Shown: positions 50,620 to 64,000 of the stretch, one piece after another
Position numbering within the stretch: the stretch's first letter is position 1
How the letters are laid out: each line of letters starts with the position of its first letter
From: Capra hircus
Taxonomy: Eukaryota > Chordata > Mammalia > Artiodactyla > Bovidae
DNA length: 64,000 nucleotides
Direction: 5' to 3'
Assembly (NCBI RefSeq): GCF_001704415.2
Contig: NC_030810.1
Span: 100,638,315 to 100,702,314, forward strand
Program-made: the position numbers and the translations under genes
Notes under the pieces: generated by a model
Databases searched by the model: none
What the model was told of the DNA's origin: nothing
Seen by the model: only the letters and a program-made list of their open reading frames with translations

Positions 50620-51055
50620 ATTCTAAGGAGGCTGATCCTGCCTTTTTTTTCAAAAGGTACAGGCCATGATGTAGCGTGAATAAGCAAATTAGCATTTATT
50701 ATACCAATCTCCTGTCCACAGTGACTGGCTAGGGATGTGACCCAGGCTGACCTCACCGAAGTGAATCTTAGGGCTATTGCTAGGATTCCTGGCACAAAGA
50801 TGCCCTCTCTTTCTGTCTGGACATGAGAGAGGAAACATGGAATCCCAGGAGTGCTGGCAGCCACGAAATGGACCAGGCCTAAGATGATCCTACAGAAGGT
50901 AGAGTGGTGGGGAAAAAGCAATCAGGTATTTAGAGACTTGCAGAGTCACTGGATCAGCTTTACCTGGAGCTGGCCCTACCTCTGGGCTTGCCAGTCACAT
51001 GAGCGAATAAATCTTTGTTTTTAAGCCAGTCTGAGTTAGGTTTTCTATGACTTAA
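50620..51055 (+). repeat. Possible ancient mammalian LTR/MER remnant
   Basis: 'catgagcgaataaatctttg' with 'tttttaagccagtctgagtt' resembles the poly(A)-site end of old mammalian LTRs, preceded by 'caggcctaagatgatcctac'. Family not resolved. It overlaps the likely RFX5 3' UTR in antisense. Confidence 0.35.
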
Positions 51056-51344
51056 AACCTAAAGACCCCAAGCCTAGGCATTCATAGTATTTCATCCCTA
51101 TATTTGCACAAGATAGTGCAGGGATCCAGGAGAGGGGTCACTATAGATTAGTGACTCTAAAGCAAAGGGGACTGAGCTGGAAAGGTGAGAGGCAAAAATC
51201 AGGCACTGTGTAAGACAGGGTGCCTCAGCTGTCTATACAGAAGAGAATGAAGAGCCAAGTGAGAAGCAAGTGCAAAGAAGGGCCTCTTCTAGGCAGCCAG
51301 GTAGAGTTAACATAGGGCTATAAACACTCCTTCCCACATCCCTA
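50695..51344 (-). other. RFX5: Probable RFX5 3' UTR
   Basis: The first minus-strand AATAAA after the stop is at 50,695-50,700, about 645 nt downstream. This is a candidate end only. Confidence 0.4.
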
Positions 51345-55315
<3,971 letters not shown>

Positions 55316-55839
55316 CCTGGCATGAGGGCTAGAGTTGAGAGAAGACAGGACAAGAAGATTTAACAAGATTTCCCTTCCCCGCTGGAAGTCCCAGGGCACT
55401 CCTCACCTCTCTACCCAGAAAGACAGAAAAACAGAAAGAAAGCCTCCGAATCTCCCCAGTGGTCTTTTTCTATAATTTGCCTTCTCCAAAAATTAGAAAT
55501 TATTCCATTACTTCTCCAGGCCCATATATACCCAAAGAGATCTTTACCATCTCCATTCTGTCTGCCCCACCTAAATGTGGAAAACTGAAAAGGAAGAGAT
55601 ACGGGGGATTGGAAATCCACGTTAGAGAGAAATTTTCATTCCTGCCTCTGACCCCATACTGCCCTCCTTTCCCTCAACAACCACCACAAGATAAAGTTGT
55701 CTAATTCTCTAATACACTCCTCACCACTGAATTTGCCTGGGAGGTCAGAAAGGATACGAACATTTTCTGCCCATCCAGGCTTGGAAAAAACTGGGCCCAA
55801 CTTCTCATTACTTAATCTCGCCACGGCTTCCCCCGCAGC

Positions 55840-56420
55840 TCCCCCTCCCCACGTCGCCGGCCCCTACGTCATCGCCCTCACCTCCCCTCCCGACGCGCGC
55901 CCCCACTCCCTCCCTTCCCCCTCCATTCAATCCCGCGTTGCTGCAAAGTAGGGGGTTCAGGGTAGCGGAACTCCTGTGCTGGGCGTAGAAAACCCGGTTG
56001 CGGGAAAGGGGTCCTAGATTCGGGGCACGTGCACATGGGTGAAGAAGCAGTTGAAAAAACAGCCGGAATCTTCTCTGCTCTCCTCCCAACTCATATTGCC
56101 CCCTCCCTACCTTTGAACAGTCACCTTCCAAAACAAGCAACAATAAAGGTAAGGGAGAAAGAGAAACTACCTCGCAGCCACCTTCACTCCAGCCCAGCCC
56201 CACGATCCTGGCCCAGCGGGCTCGTGCGTTGCTTTATTTCCTTTTTTCTGAATGGCTAGAACGGCCCCGATCTGCCTAGATACTCGGACGGCCTGCTCTA
56301 CGATTGGTCGTTGCTGCCACCCGGAGACAGAAGGCGCCGGGCTCGCACCGGCGGCCGCTAAAATCTGCCTGGTAACAGAATCTGATTGGTCAATAGGGGA
56401 GGGAAAATCCAAAGTTGGGC
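55840..56420 (-). promoter_or_regulatory. RFX5: RFX5 promoter region
   Basis: Two minus-strand CCAAT boxes (56,303-56,307 and 56,395-56,399), 92 bp apart, sit in a GC-rich patch. A GGTAAC half-site is near 56,371. A CRE-like TACGTCAT is near 55,864. A donor-like GCGAG|GTAGTT on the minus strand near 56,171 could end the untranslated first exon, which would splice to the acceptor at 55,329. Start site not visible. Confidence 0.55.
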
Positions 56421-56920
56421 TTATTTGAGTCATGAGGGGGAAGTCCGGGTTAGGTTTCGGTTAAAACTGGGGTCGGTTGGGACTGCCGGTCCCAAGAGGT
56501 TCTTCTCTTAAAGGGACCGCAGGACGAAAGACCGGACGCTCTCCTCCTTTTGAAGCTTTCTTTGCTTTCTCCTTCCGTGTTTCAGTTTTGCCTTCGGGAG
56601 TCAGAGCTACTGGAAGAAAAGATTCAATGGATGATAAAATAGCTAGAAAATTATAGGTAGTAGTGATGGAAGTCGCTGGAAACTCACATTACCAGCTTTT
56701 GATGAAAAACAAGTTGAACTATTCGCCCTAATCCCCACTACCCAACACGTGCTTGCAGACACTCTGAAGAAACCCGCAAGCACAAGCTCACATTCCTCAG
56801 TTGATGCAGGCCTCTTAACCTCAGCAGCTGTACCACATAAAGCTAAAGTGCCCTTAGTCTTCCTAGTTGCCCGCAAGTACCTTCCTTCCAAAGAGTCGCT
56901 GCTGCTTTTGCATCCCCTTA

Positions 56921-56956
56921 GTTCTGCAGTCAGTGAACAATGGAATTTTGACTGAC
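56921..56956. repeat. 36-bp target duplication, left copy
   Basis: Begins GTTCTGCAGTCAG and ends TTTTGACTGAC. Identical to 57,214-57,249 on the other side of the BOV-A2. Confidence 0.9.
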
Positions 56957-57213
56957 AATGGCACCCCACTCGAGTACTCTTGCCTGGAAAATCCCATGGA
57001 CGGAGGAGCCTGGTGGGCTGCAGTCCATGGGGTCGCGAAGAGTCGGACTGAGCGACTTCACTTTCACTTTTCACTTTCATGCATTGGAGAAGGCAATGAC
57101 AACCCACTCCAGTGTTCTTGCCCGGAGAATCCCAGGGACGGCGGAGCCTGGTGGGCTGCAGTCCATGGGGTCGCACAGAGTCGGACAGGACTGAAGCAGC
57201 AGCAGCAGCAGCA
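56957..57213 (+). mobile_element. BOV-A2 dimeric SINE with 36-bp perfect flanking repeats
   Basis: Two monomers ('cactcgagtactcttgcctg' and 'cactccagtgttcttgcccg') end in a CAG-run tail at about 57,195-57,213. Perfect 36-bp repeats flank it, so insertion is recent. It lies about 0.6 kb upstream of the RFX5 CCAAT boxes. Confidence 0.92.
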
Positions 57214-57249
57214 GTTCTGCAGTCAGTGAACAATGGAATTTTGACTGAC
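57214..57249. repeat. 36-bp target duplication, right copy
   Basis: An exact copy of 56,921-56,956. Confidence 0.9.
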
Positions 57250-57597
57250 TTCCCCAAGGGGTGCTGAATTCCCGCCTGGACCTTTTCGTTTCAGAGAACA
57301 TTGTACTGAACGGTCAAGCGTCCCTCTCCCTTTTGGTTAAGGCTTTTTAAGGTCATGAGTCTAATGAAAACAATGAACCTTCTGCCATGAAAACACAGGT
57401 ACAGGCCAAGTGGTGCATCTAATTTAAGAGGTCAGGGACTCAAGGTTAACCACCCTTTGAATGGATGTACAGTTTTTTGTTTTGCGCAGCAGATACATTA
57501 CACCCAAAACTATGTTTGTAGTCCTGACCTGCAGTTCTCCAGTCTCATCATCATTGTGTTTTTGTAAAGAGGAGAGCAGTGTTGCCTCCTCATGTGT

Positions 57598-57808
57598 TCA
57601 TGCAGCTCAGTCATTTTGACTCTTTGTGACCCCCTGGATAGTAGCCCACCAGTCTCCTCTGTCCAGGGAATTTTCCAGGCAAGAATACTGGAGTTGGTTG
57701 CCATTCCCTTCTCCATGGGATCTTCCCAAGCCAGGGACAGAACCCATGTCTCTGGGGTCTCCTGCATTGGCAGGCAAATTCTTTACCACTGAGCCATCTG
57801 GGAAGCCT
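57598..57808 (-). repeat. Bov-tA SINE, minus
   Basis: 'tcatgcagctcagtcatttt' to 'accactgagccatctgggaa', with 'ccaagccagggacagaaccc' as the B-box area. Confidence 0.85.
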
Positions 57809-57903
57809 GATTTTGTGATCATTGCCCTTTGCAGCCTGCATTTCCCTACTACCAGCTTTGGTGGGTCCTGGGGGAACAAACCCAGGGGATTGTGGAGTTG
57901 GGG

Positions 57904-57945
57904 AAATACAAATATACTGCCTAGAAATACAAATATACTGCCTAG
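57904..57945. repeat. 21-bp tandem duplication
   Basis: Two perfect copies of a 21-mer (AAATACAAATATACT then GCCTAG) in tandem. Confidence 0.9.
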
Positions 57946-57999
57946 AAGGTTTTCTAGCAACAACTAAAATTTATTTGTTTATTGCGTGCCAGATACCAG

Positions 58000-58165
58000 A
58001 CCAAACGTTAAATACCTTATTTTGAAGTAGGAACTATTGTTGCCTCCGTTTTATACACAAGGAAGCAGACTTGGAGAGGTGAAGGGACTTGTCCAGAGTT
58101 ACATTGTAGTAAGTGCTGGAATCAGGAGCCAAAGTCAGTCCCTCTGCCTTCCGAGGCCATTCTCT
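58000..58165 (-). repeat. MIR SINE, minus
   Basis: 'ttatacacaaggaagcagac' and 'gaagggacttgtccagagtt' are reversed MIR blocks. Confidence 0.65.
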
Positions 58166-58361
58166 TGAATACTGCCCTAGATTGCATTTATACAGATTTT
58201 CAGGTGCTCATGTACAAATATGGGTATAGACTGATGGAAAGATACTCCAAACACCACTGTTTGATACAAAGTGGAATGTAAAGCACTTTAAATGGAAAAA
58301 GAATTTGGGGTTAATTATACTGGCTTACGAATTTCATTCTTTTTTTGAAAAAGTAATCTTA

Positions 58362-58393
58362 AAAAAAACAACAACAACAACAACAACAAAAAA
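58362..58393. repeat. (CAA)n microsatellite
   Basis: About seven CAA units between A-rich runs, adjoining the SINE at 58,396. Confidence 0.85.
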
Positions 58394-58395
58394 GT

Positions 58396-58653
58396 AATCT
58401 TATTTATTTATTTTTGGCTGCACTGGGTCTTTGTTGCTGCGTGGGCTTCTCATTGCTGAGGCTTCTCTTGTTGCTGAGCAGGGGCTCTAGGGCATGTGGG
58501 CTCAGTAGCTGAGGTTCCCAGGCTTGAGAGCACAGGCTCAGTAGTTCTAGTGCACAAACTTAGTTGCTCTGAGGCATGTAGATCAGGGATTGAACCTGTG
58601 TCTCCTGCATTGGCAGCTGGATTCTATATCACTGAACCACCACAGAAGCCCTG
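58396..58653 (-). repeat. Long CHR-type tRNA SINE, minus
   Basis: 'ttttggctgcactgggtctt', 'gtgggcttctcattgctgag', 'gatcagggattgaacctgtg' and 'accaccacagaagcc'. Confidence 0.8.
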
Positions 58654-58875
58654 GCTTAGGAATTTGAAGGTGGCAGAGAATAATCAGAAGCTTTAGCAAA
58701 GGGAGGAAAAGTATCATAGCTGTGAAAGGGAAATTATTTTGACACCACTGTAGAAAGGCCAGGTTGGGTTGGGAGGTGGGAAGGCTAGAGATGGGGAAAA
58801 CAGGCAACTAAATATCTATGCCAAATTTCTGCCTAAGAGCTGAGGATACAAAGCTGAATACGGTATAATAAGTAT

Positions 58876-59308
58876 TGTTGCAGGAAGGAAGCCAATTCTG
58901 ACTCCTTGTTGAAAACTGTTTCTTTGACTTGCTTTTATTATTATAATTATACTCAATGGCTTGCCTGGAGGACTCTGCCCCTCTGCTTGACTGTAAACTA
59001 AAAGTGCCTTTATTTAGTTTGTCCCTGCCCACCTGTGAATAGAAGAGACTAACACACCCCTTCTGAAGGCTGGACATTCCCTTGAGGATGTTTTGCAAGA
59101 CTGAAGACCCTTTCATTTTATTTCCCCACTGCATCTCCGTCTCTATTCTGCCTTTTGACTTCAGTTCCTCATTGCTTCTTTCTCTCTAATCTATAAAACA
59201 ACCTGGCATCCAGACCCCAATAAGATGGTGATTTTGAGGCGCTAGCCTTGTCTCTTGGATTCATTGGTCTATTGTGCAGCGAGCAGAGTGAGATTGGACT
59301 TGGTAACA
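58876..59308 (+). mobile_element. LTR of an endogenous retrovirus-like element, probable solo LTR
   Basis: Starts TGTTGCAGG and ends GGTAACA, a TG..CA pair with TGTT/AACA inverted ends. A TATAAAA at 59,192-59,198 is followed by AATAAG near 59,219. No gag, pol or env frame lies nearby. The flanking four bases are GTAT and GCAT, a near but imperfect target duplication. Family unknown to me; orientation taken from the TATA box. Confidence 0.55.
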
Positions 59309-59361
59309 GCATGATGGTCCTTGCGCTGAGAAGTAACAATAAAAATTGTCTGATAAGCATC

Positions 59362-59612
59362 ATTATAATAACAGCAAATATTTATTAACATTAATATGTG
59401 CTGAGGGTTGTTCTAGGGCCTCATATATGTTACATTTTTAATCTCATAGCAACTCTATCAGATAGATACAATGATTATTCCTATTTTACAGACGAGGAGA
59501 CTGAGGTAATGAGAGATTAATACTTTGCCCAAGATTACACAGTAAGTGATGGACCTAGGATCTGAACTGGGCTGTCTGGATTCAGAATTTGCTCTTAGGC
59601 ACTGTTATACAT
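59362..59612 (-). repeat. MIR SINE, minus
   Basis: 'tattttacagacgaggagac', 'tactttgcccaagattacac' and 'gatctgaactgggctgtctg' are reversed MIR. Confidence 0.8.
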
Positions 59613-59642
59613 TGCTTACTAAAATTAGGAAGGAATTTCTTT

Positions 59643-60336
59643 TTTCTTTAATATTTACTTTTACTTATGTGTTTGGGTATGGCACATGCAATCTCCAATC
59701 TCCCTTGCATGTGATCTTTTTTTAGTTTTGGCATGCAGAATCTCTAGTTGTGTTGCAGGAAGGGGGACCCCTTCCAGGGCCCGAAACTGGGCTCTTATGT
59801 AATACTCGGAAATGAATTGTCTGAGGAGACACATGTGCTGACAAAGCAAGAAATTTTATTGGGAAAGGGCACCTGGGTGGAGAGCAGTAGGGTAAGGAAA
59901 CCTAGGAGAACTGCTCTGCTGCATGGCTCACAGTCTCGGGTTTTATGGTGATGGGATTAGTTTCTGGGTTGTCTTTAGCCAATCATCCTGACTTAGAGTC
60001 CTTCCTGGTGGTGCACGCCTTGTTCAGCCAAGATGGATGCTAGAGAGAAGGATTCTGGGAGGTGGTGGGACATGTGGTGTCTCCTTTTGACCTTTCCGGA
60101 ACTCTTCTGGTTGGTGGAGGCTTATTAGTTCCCTGTTCCTTACCAGGACCTCCTGTCGTAAAACAGCTCATGCAAATGGTTACTATGGTGCTGGCCAGGG
60201 TGGGCGGTTTCAATCAGTGTGCTTCCCCTAACAGTTGTGGCTTCTGGGCTCTAGTTCCCCCACCAGGGATCAAACCTGGGCCCCCAACATTGAGAGCTCA
60301 GAGTCCCAGCCACTGGGTTACCAGGGAAGTCCTAGG
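59643..60336 (-). repeat. CHR-type SINE split by an LTR
   Basis: The left part runs up to 'gaatctctagttg' and the right part resumes 'gttgtggcttctgggctcta'. Joined across one GTTG they form one normal SINE arm, ending 'ccaccagggatcaaacctgg' and 'gttaccagggaagtcc'. Confidence 0.75.
59751..60233 (-). mobile_element. Solo ERV LTR (BTLTR1-like) nested in a SINE
   Basis: A 483-bp element with TGTT..AACA ends and a perfect 4-bp duplication GTTG at 59,747-59,750 and 60,234-60,237. On the minus strand a CATAAAA promoter box is near 59,941-59,947 and AATAAA is at 59,855-59,860, giving U3-R-U5 order. No internal retroviral coding sequence is present, so it is a solo LTR left by recombination. The sequence resembles bovine BTLTR1 from memory; a 4-bp duplication fits class I (gamma-like) ERVs. 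Confidence 0.85.
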
Positions 60337-60399
60337 AGGGAATTTCTTAAACAAACATAAGAATGTAAACCGTAAAGGAAAATACGGATCAATTTAGAT

Positions 60400-61275
60400 A
60401 CATTAATATTAAAAACAAATTTATTTTTAAAACTACTATAAAAAGAATGCAAAGTCAAGCTACAAACTTGGAGAAGATGTTTTCAAGACATAACTGAAAA
60501 GGATTGTTATCTGGAATTTATAAAGACCTCCTACAAATAAAAAGATGAACCACCAAATAGAGTAAAGGGCAGAGAAAATGAACAGGAATTTTATAAAAGA
60601 AGCAGAAATGGCTCATAAATATGGAAAGTTATTCATTCTCTATAGTAATCAAGAAAATATAAAGTAAAACCACATGACGATATCATTTTACACTCACTAG
60701 TAAACTGGCAAAAATTTAAAAGTCTAGCAATATTGAGATTTGACATGGCTGTGGATCAACAGGAGCTCTCATCTACTGCTGGTGAAAAGTATAACTTGGT
60801 ATAACTATTTTGAGAAATCATGTGTTTTTGTATAACTATTTTGTATTACTTGGTAATGTCGAATGTGTTAATATCTTATGATTCTGCAATCCTACCCCTA
60901 CAGATATGCCCTAAAGACAGAAGGAGTAAGGTTTATAGTCCCATTGATTGCATTAGCAAAACTGGAAACAACCCAAATGCCCACCTACAGTGGAATGATA
61001 AATTGTAGTACATTCATATGATGGAATGGCAGAGAGCAGTATAAATGAATGAGCCATGGCTACACATGTCCACATGGATGAATTTTAGAAACAGTGAAAG
61101 AACGCAAAAGAAAATATACAGTACAATGCAATGAATAGCTATTTAATGGCAGGCAAAACTGAATAATGTATGATTTATGGATTTATATATCTGGTAAAAA
61201 AATAAATGAAAAGTAATAGTATCATTATCATAAAGTTAAGGATATAAGTTACCTCTGGTATGCAAGGGAAAAAGG
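60400..61275 (+). repeat. Old L1 ORF2/3' UTR remnant
   Basis: 'gaacaggaattttataaaag', 'tcaagaaaatataaagtaaa', 'ggaaacaacccaaatgccca' and 'tgatggaatggcagagagca' are in L1 order. Decayed, no ORF. Confidence 0.7.
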
Positions 61276-61555
61276 TTTGGGAATAATTGTTCAGCAGCCA
61301 ATCAATCAATAATGTCTTCCATAGGACCTAATTTAATTCATTTGTTTCCCAAATGGATGGCCAGTCATTTCAAAATATTTATCATTTCCTTCTTATTATA
61401 GTGATTTCCTTTTATAATGTTATTCTTTTATCCTATGCTAAGTTCCCTTTTATAGTTGGGCCTATTTCTGGGCCTTTTTCTCTTCTGTTGATTTTATTTG
61501 TCTAATAGTCTATCCATAACACTCTATTTTAATTAATGTAATTATATAGTATGTT
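61276..61555. other. AT-rich spacer
   Basis: No gene or named repeat recognised. Confidence 0.3.
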
Positions 61556-61557
61556 TG

Positions 61558-62040
61558 GGGACCTCCCTGGTAACTCAGTGGTAAAGAATTCACCTGCCAA
61601 TGCAGGTAATGTGTTTCATCCCTGGGTTTCATTCCAGGATTGGGAGGATCCCCTGGAGAAAGTGAAAATGTTGCTGAGTTGTGTCTGACTTTTTGTGTGA
61701 CCCCACGGACTGTAGCCCACGAGTCTCCTCTGTCTGTGGAATTCTCCAGGCAAGAATGCTGGAGTGGGAATGAAGAGATGCAAGAATGAGGGAATCCTGG
61801 ATTCTCATCCAGGGGATCTTCCTGACCCAGGGATCTAACCTGGCTCTCCTGCATTGCAGGCAGATTCTTTACTGTCTGAGCCACCAGGGAAGCCCCCTTT
61901 CCTGGAGAAGGAAATGGCAACCCACTTTAGTATTCTTGCCTGGAAAAATCCCATGGGCAGAGGAACCTGGCGGGCTATATAGTCCATGGGGTTGAAAAAG
62001 AGTCAGAAATGACTTAGTGACTAAACAACAACAGCAACAG
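61558..62040. repeat. Compound Bov-tA cluster in mixed orientations
   Basis: A plus tRNA head (61,560-61,662), a minus Bov-tA (61,668-61,898) carrying an extra interruption near 61,770-61,800, and a plus Bov-A tail monomer (61,899-62,035) ending in an ACAACAACAGCAAC run. Confidence 0.75.
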
Positions 62041-62204
62041 TGTGTTTTGATGTCTAATGCTGAAAGTTTTCCATTATTAGTTTTATTAACTGAAAAAAAT
62101 TATTCCTACCTAGGGAAGATTATATTTTTCAAATATGGGCACAATAACAGTTCTGGTTCCACGTGGTATTCCAGAACCTTGCCACTTTCCCATCAAGAGG
62201 TCGA

Positions 62205-62645
62205 ATTTGTTTCTTGTCCCCTTAATTTAGCCTTTGTGAGTGTCTCAATAAATGCCTGTGGTGGAAGTGACACTGTATGACGTCCAAGTCTGGGTTAGAA
62301 CAGATAATAGCGTTTCTTCTTTCCTGTCTCCTGGGACATGCCCTTGGAAACCAGCCACCATGTTGTGAGGAAGCCACGCAGCCAGATGGAAAGGCCCTGT
62401 GTAGGTCATAGCCCCAGCTGGGGTCCCAGGTGACAGCGAACATCACTCATCAGACAGGTGAGTGAGTGAGCCAGCAAACGGCTCTAGCCTCTAGCCTTTA
62501 ATTTGCTCCCATTGACATAGAGTGGAACAGAAACAAGCTGTTCCCATAGAGCCCTTTCTAAATTACAGGTTTGTGAGTAAAAATATTAATCCGCTAAGTT
62601 TTGGAGGTCATTTGTTACACAGCAATAGATAACTGAAACAGTGCA
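62205..62645 (+). repeat. MLT1-like ancient LTR
   Basis: 'ctttcctgtctcctgggaca' and the end 'gcaatagataactgaaaca' with 'ggaggtcatttgttacacag' are MLT1 (ERVL-MaLR) landmarks. Confidence 0.7.
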
Positions 62646-62894
62646 TTTAAATTTCTAGATTAGTTTTAGAAACATCTTGTCAAGTTTCACTATAAAACCT
62701 TCACTCCTCTGAGGTAACATGTTCTGCTCAGTAGCATACTACACCCATTACCCTGTCCTTACAAACTTAAGTCTACCTAAATGGAAGTTTTTGTTGAATT
62801 TCTTCTTAAAAGTGGGAATTTTACTATATATATGTAAAGTATATACACACGCACACATATATCTGCAACTTAACTTTAAAAATAATACTTGTTT

Positions 62895-63074
62895 TTATAT
62901 TTATTTGGCTGAAGCAGATCTCAGTTGTGGCACACGGGATCTTCAATCTTCACTGCGGCATGTGAACTCTTAATTGCAATATGTGGGATCTATTTCCCCA
63001 ACCAAGAATTGAACCTGGTCCCCCTACACGGGGAGTGCAGAGTCTCAGCCACTGGACCACCAGGAAGTCCCTGC
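62895..63074 (-). repeat. CHR-type SINE, minus
   Basis: 'cagttgtggcacacgggatc', 'accaagaattgaacctggtc', 'ccactggaccaccaggaagt'. Confidence 0.8.
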
Positions 63075-63099
63075 AACTTACTTTTTTTAACCTTACAAA

Positions 63100-63779
63100 A
63101 TATTGTACATATTCGTCTGTCAGGTAGTATTTAGAGCAGAAAGCCTGCTAAGCATCAAAACCAGTAAGGCAGGGAAGGGACTCCTAAGAGCATGCTGGAG
63201 AATGGCCAAGAGCAGATATTTAGAGCATGGAGCCAGGCAATCAAACACATGGAAGATGCAAGAAGGAGGATTATCCTCATTAGTCCCTGAGATGAGTGCA
63301 GTTGCCTGAAGATGCCTTTGGGACCCAACCACAGTGTGTGGGAGGGCTGATCATGCTTGATGGAATGGCAGTGGGGTGGACACTTTCCAGTACTCTCACA
63401 TCTTTCATCATGGTAGACTGAGGCTACAGCTTTTCTCAGGGTGGAAGGGTGTCCCTGGGCTTAGCAAACTCTCCAGAACCTTCCAGATGGTTTCCTAGGC
63501 CAACTTGTGGAGCTGACCATGGTGCTGGCAGGAGATGCCAGGTGATAGACCAGAGTTTTCACGTAGCAAGCTTAGCTTTGCTATTGCTCAGTAGCCCACC
63601 GGTGGAGCATGGGGTGGAATCTTCATGAAGAGAGAGGTCTTGTCATGGTGGATATATCAGGGATTAGGGAAGACTGGGTCACAGATTGCTGATGACAGGA
63701 GGGCCTCTCTTGTATTTGGAGTGTCTGTTCCAGTGATATAGGGGCAGAAATAGTGAGATGAGGCCAGGATTAGGATGCA
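63100..63779. other. Intergenic, nothing recognised
   Basis: Unique sequence upstream of RFX5 with no exon match. The neighbouring gene expected from synteny (SELENBP1) is not reached. Confidence 0.4.
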
Positions 63780-63784
63780 GGTGA

Positions 63785-64000
63785 AGAGACTTCTTTAAAA
63801 AAATACAATTTTTATTATGAAAAAATTTCAAATATAGAAAAAAGGAAGGAAAACTATAACCCCCATATACACTTACCCATCATCCTGCTTTAAGAATTAT
63901 CAACATTTGGCCAATCTTGTTTTATCTAGACCTCCTCCACTCTCCAACTTACTCACTCTAGATTATTTAATATAGATATTCATTGTATCAGTATAGCTGT
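63785..64000. repeat. Possible old L1-type 3' UTR remnant
   Basis: 'cacttacccatcatcctgct', 'gaattatcaacatttggcca' and 'atcttgttttatctagacct' resemble a common ancient mammalian LINE 3' segment. It runs off the window. Confidence 0.35.

Noticed and set aside
63100..64000. Expected neighbouring gene (SELENBP1 by synteny)
   Set aside because: No exon of it can be recognised; it should lie beyond the right edge.

Overview
The window is nuclear DNA of a bovid, most likely cattle or a close relative. Intron-rich genes lie among repeats confined to ruminants: BovB LINE pieces, Bov-tA and BOV-A2 SINEs, CHR-type tRNA SINEs and an LTR resembling bovine BTLTR1. Older mammalian repeats (L1, L2, MIR, MLT1-like, MER5-like) lie between them. 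Gene content and order match the human 1q21.3 interval ZNF687 - PI4KB - RFX5. That synteny is from memory, not from a search.

Three complete protein-coding genes can be spliced from the sequence. ZNF687 (+ strand, promoter island about 3.4-4.6 kb, coding 6,897-11,863) encodes a 1,236-residue C2H2 zinc-finger nuclear protein in 8 coding exons. PI4KB (- strand, coding 31,380 down to 13,381, promoter island about 38.65-38.97 kb) encodes the 816-residue phosphatidylinositol 4-kinase beta in 11 coding exons, including a 45-nt cassette exon. RFX5 (- strand, coding 55,315 down to 51,345, promoter about 56.1-56.4 kb) encodes the 615-residue DNA-binding subunit of the RFX complex that drives MHC class II genes, in 9 coding exons. 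In all three, every junction used has AG/GT borders and the exon lengths sum to one open frame. ZNF687 and PI4KB converge tail to tail, and their poly(A) signals suggest overlapping 3' UTRs.

Layout: 0-2.1 kb, a broken RAN retrocopy and a cluster of SINE, L1 and BovB pieces. 2.6-4.7 kb, a broad GC-rich promoter region. 6.9-12.7 kb, ZNF687. 12.4-38.9 kb, PI4KB, with repeat-bearing introns. 39-51 kb, an intergenic stretch with a 3-kb 5'-truncated L1 and many SINEs. 51.3-56.4 kb, RFX5. 56.9-64 kb, repeats with two LTRs, one of them a clean solo LTR nested in a SINE.

The three genes share no pathway visible here; they look like ordinary housekeeping or regulatory neighbours. I found no CRISPR array, operon, phage or other prokaryotic system and no convincing new gene system. 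The points most worth a second look are structural: a perfect 36-bp duplication around a young SINE near the RFX5 promoter, a diverged 74/86-bp duplication around a SINE block, the convergent 3' ends, the nested solo LTR, and a possible divergent first exon upstream of PI4KB.
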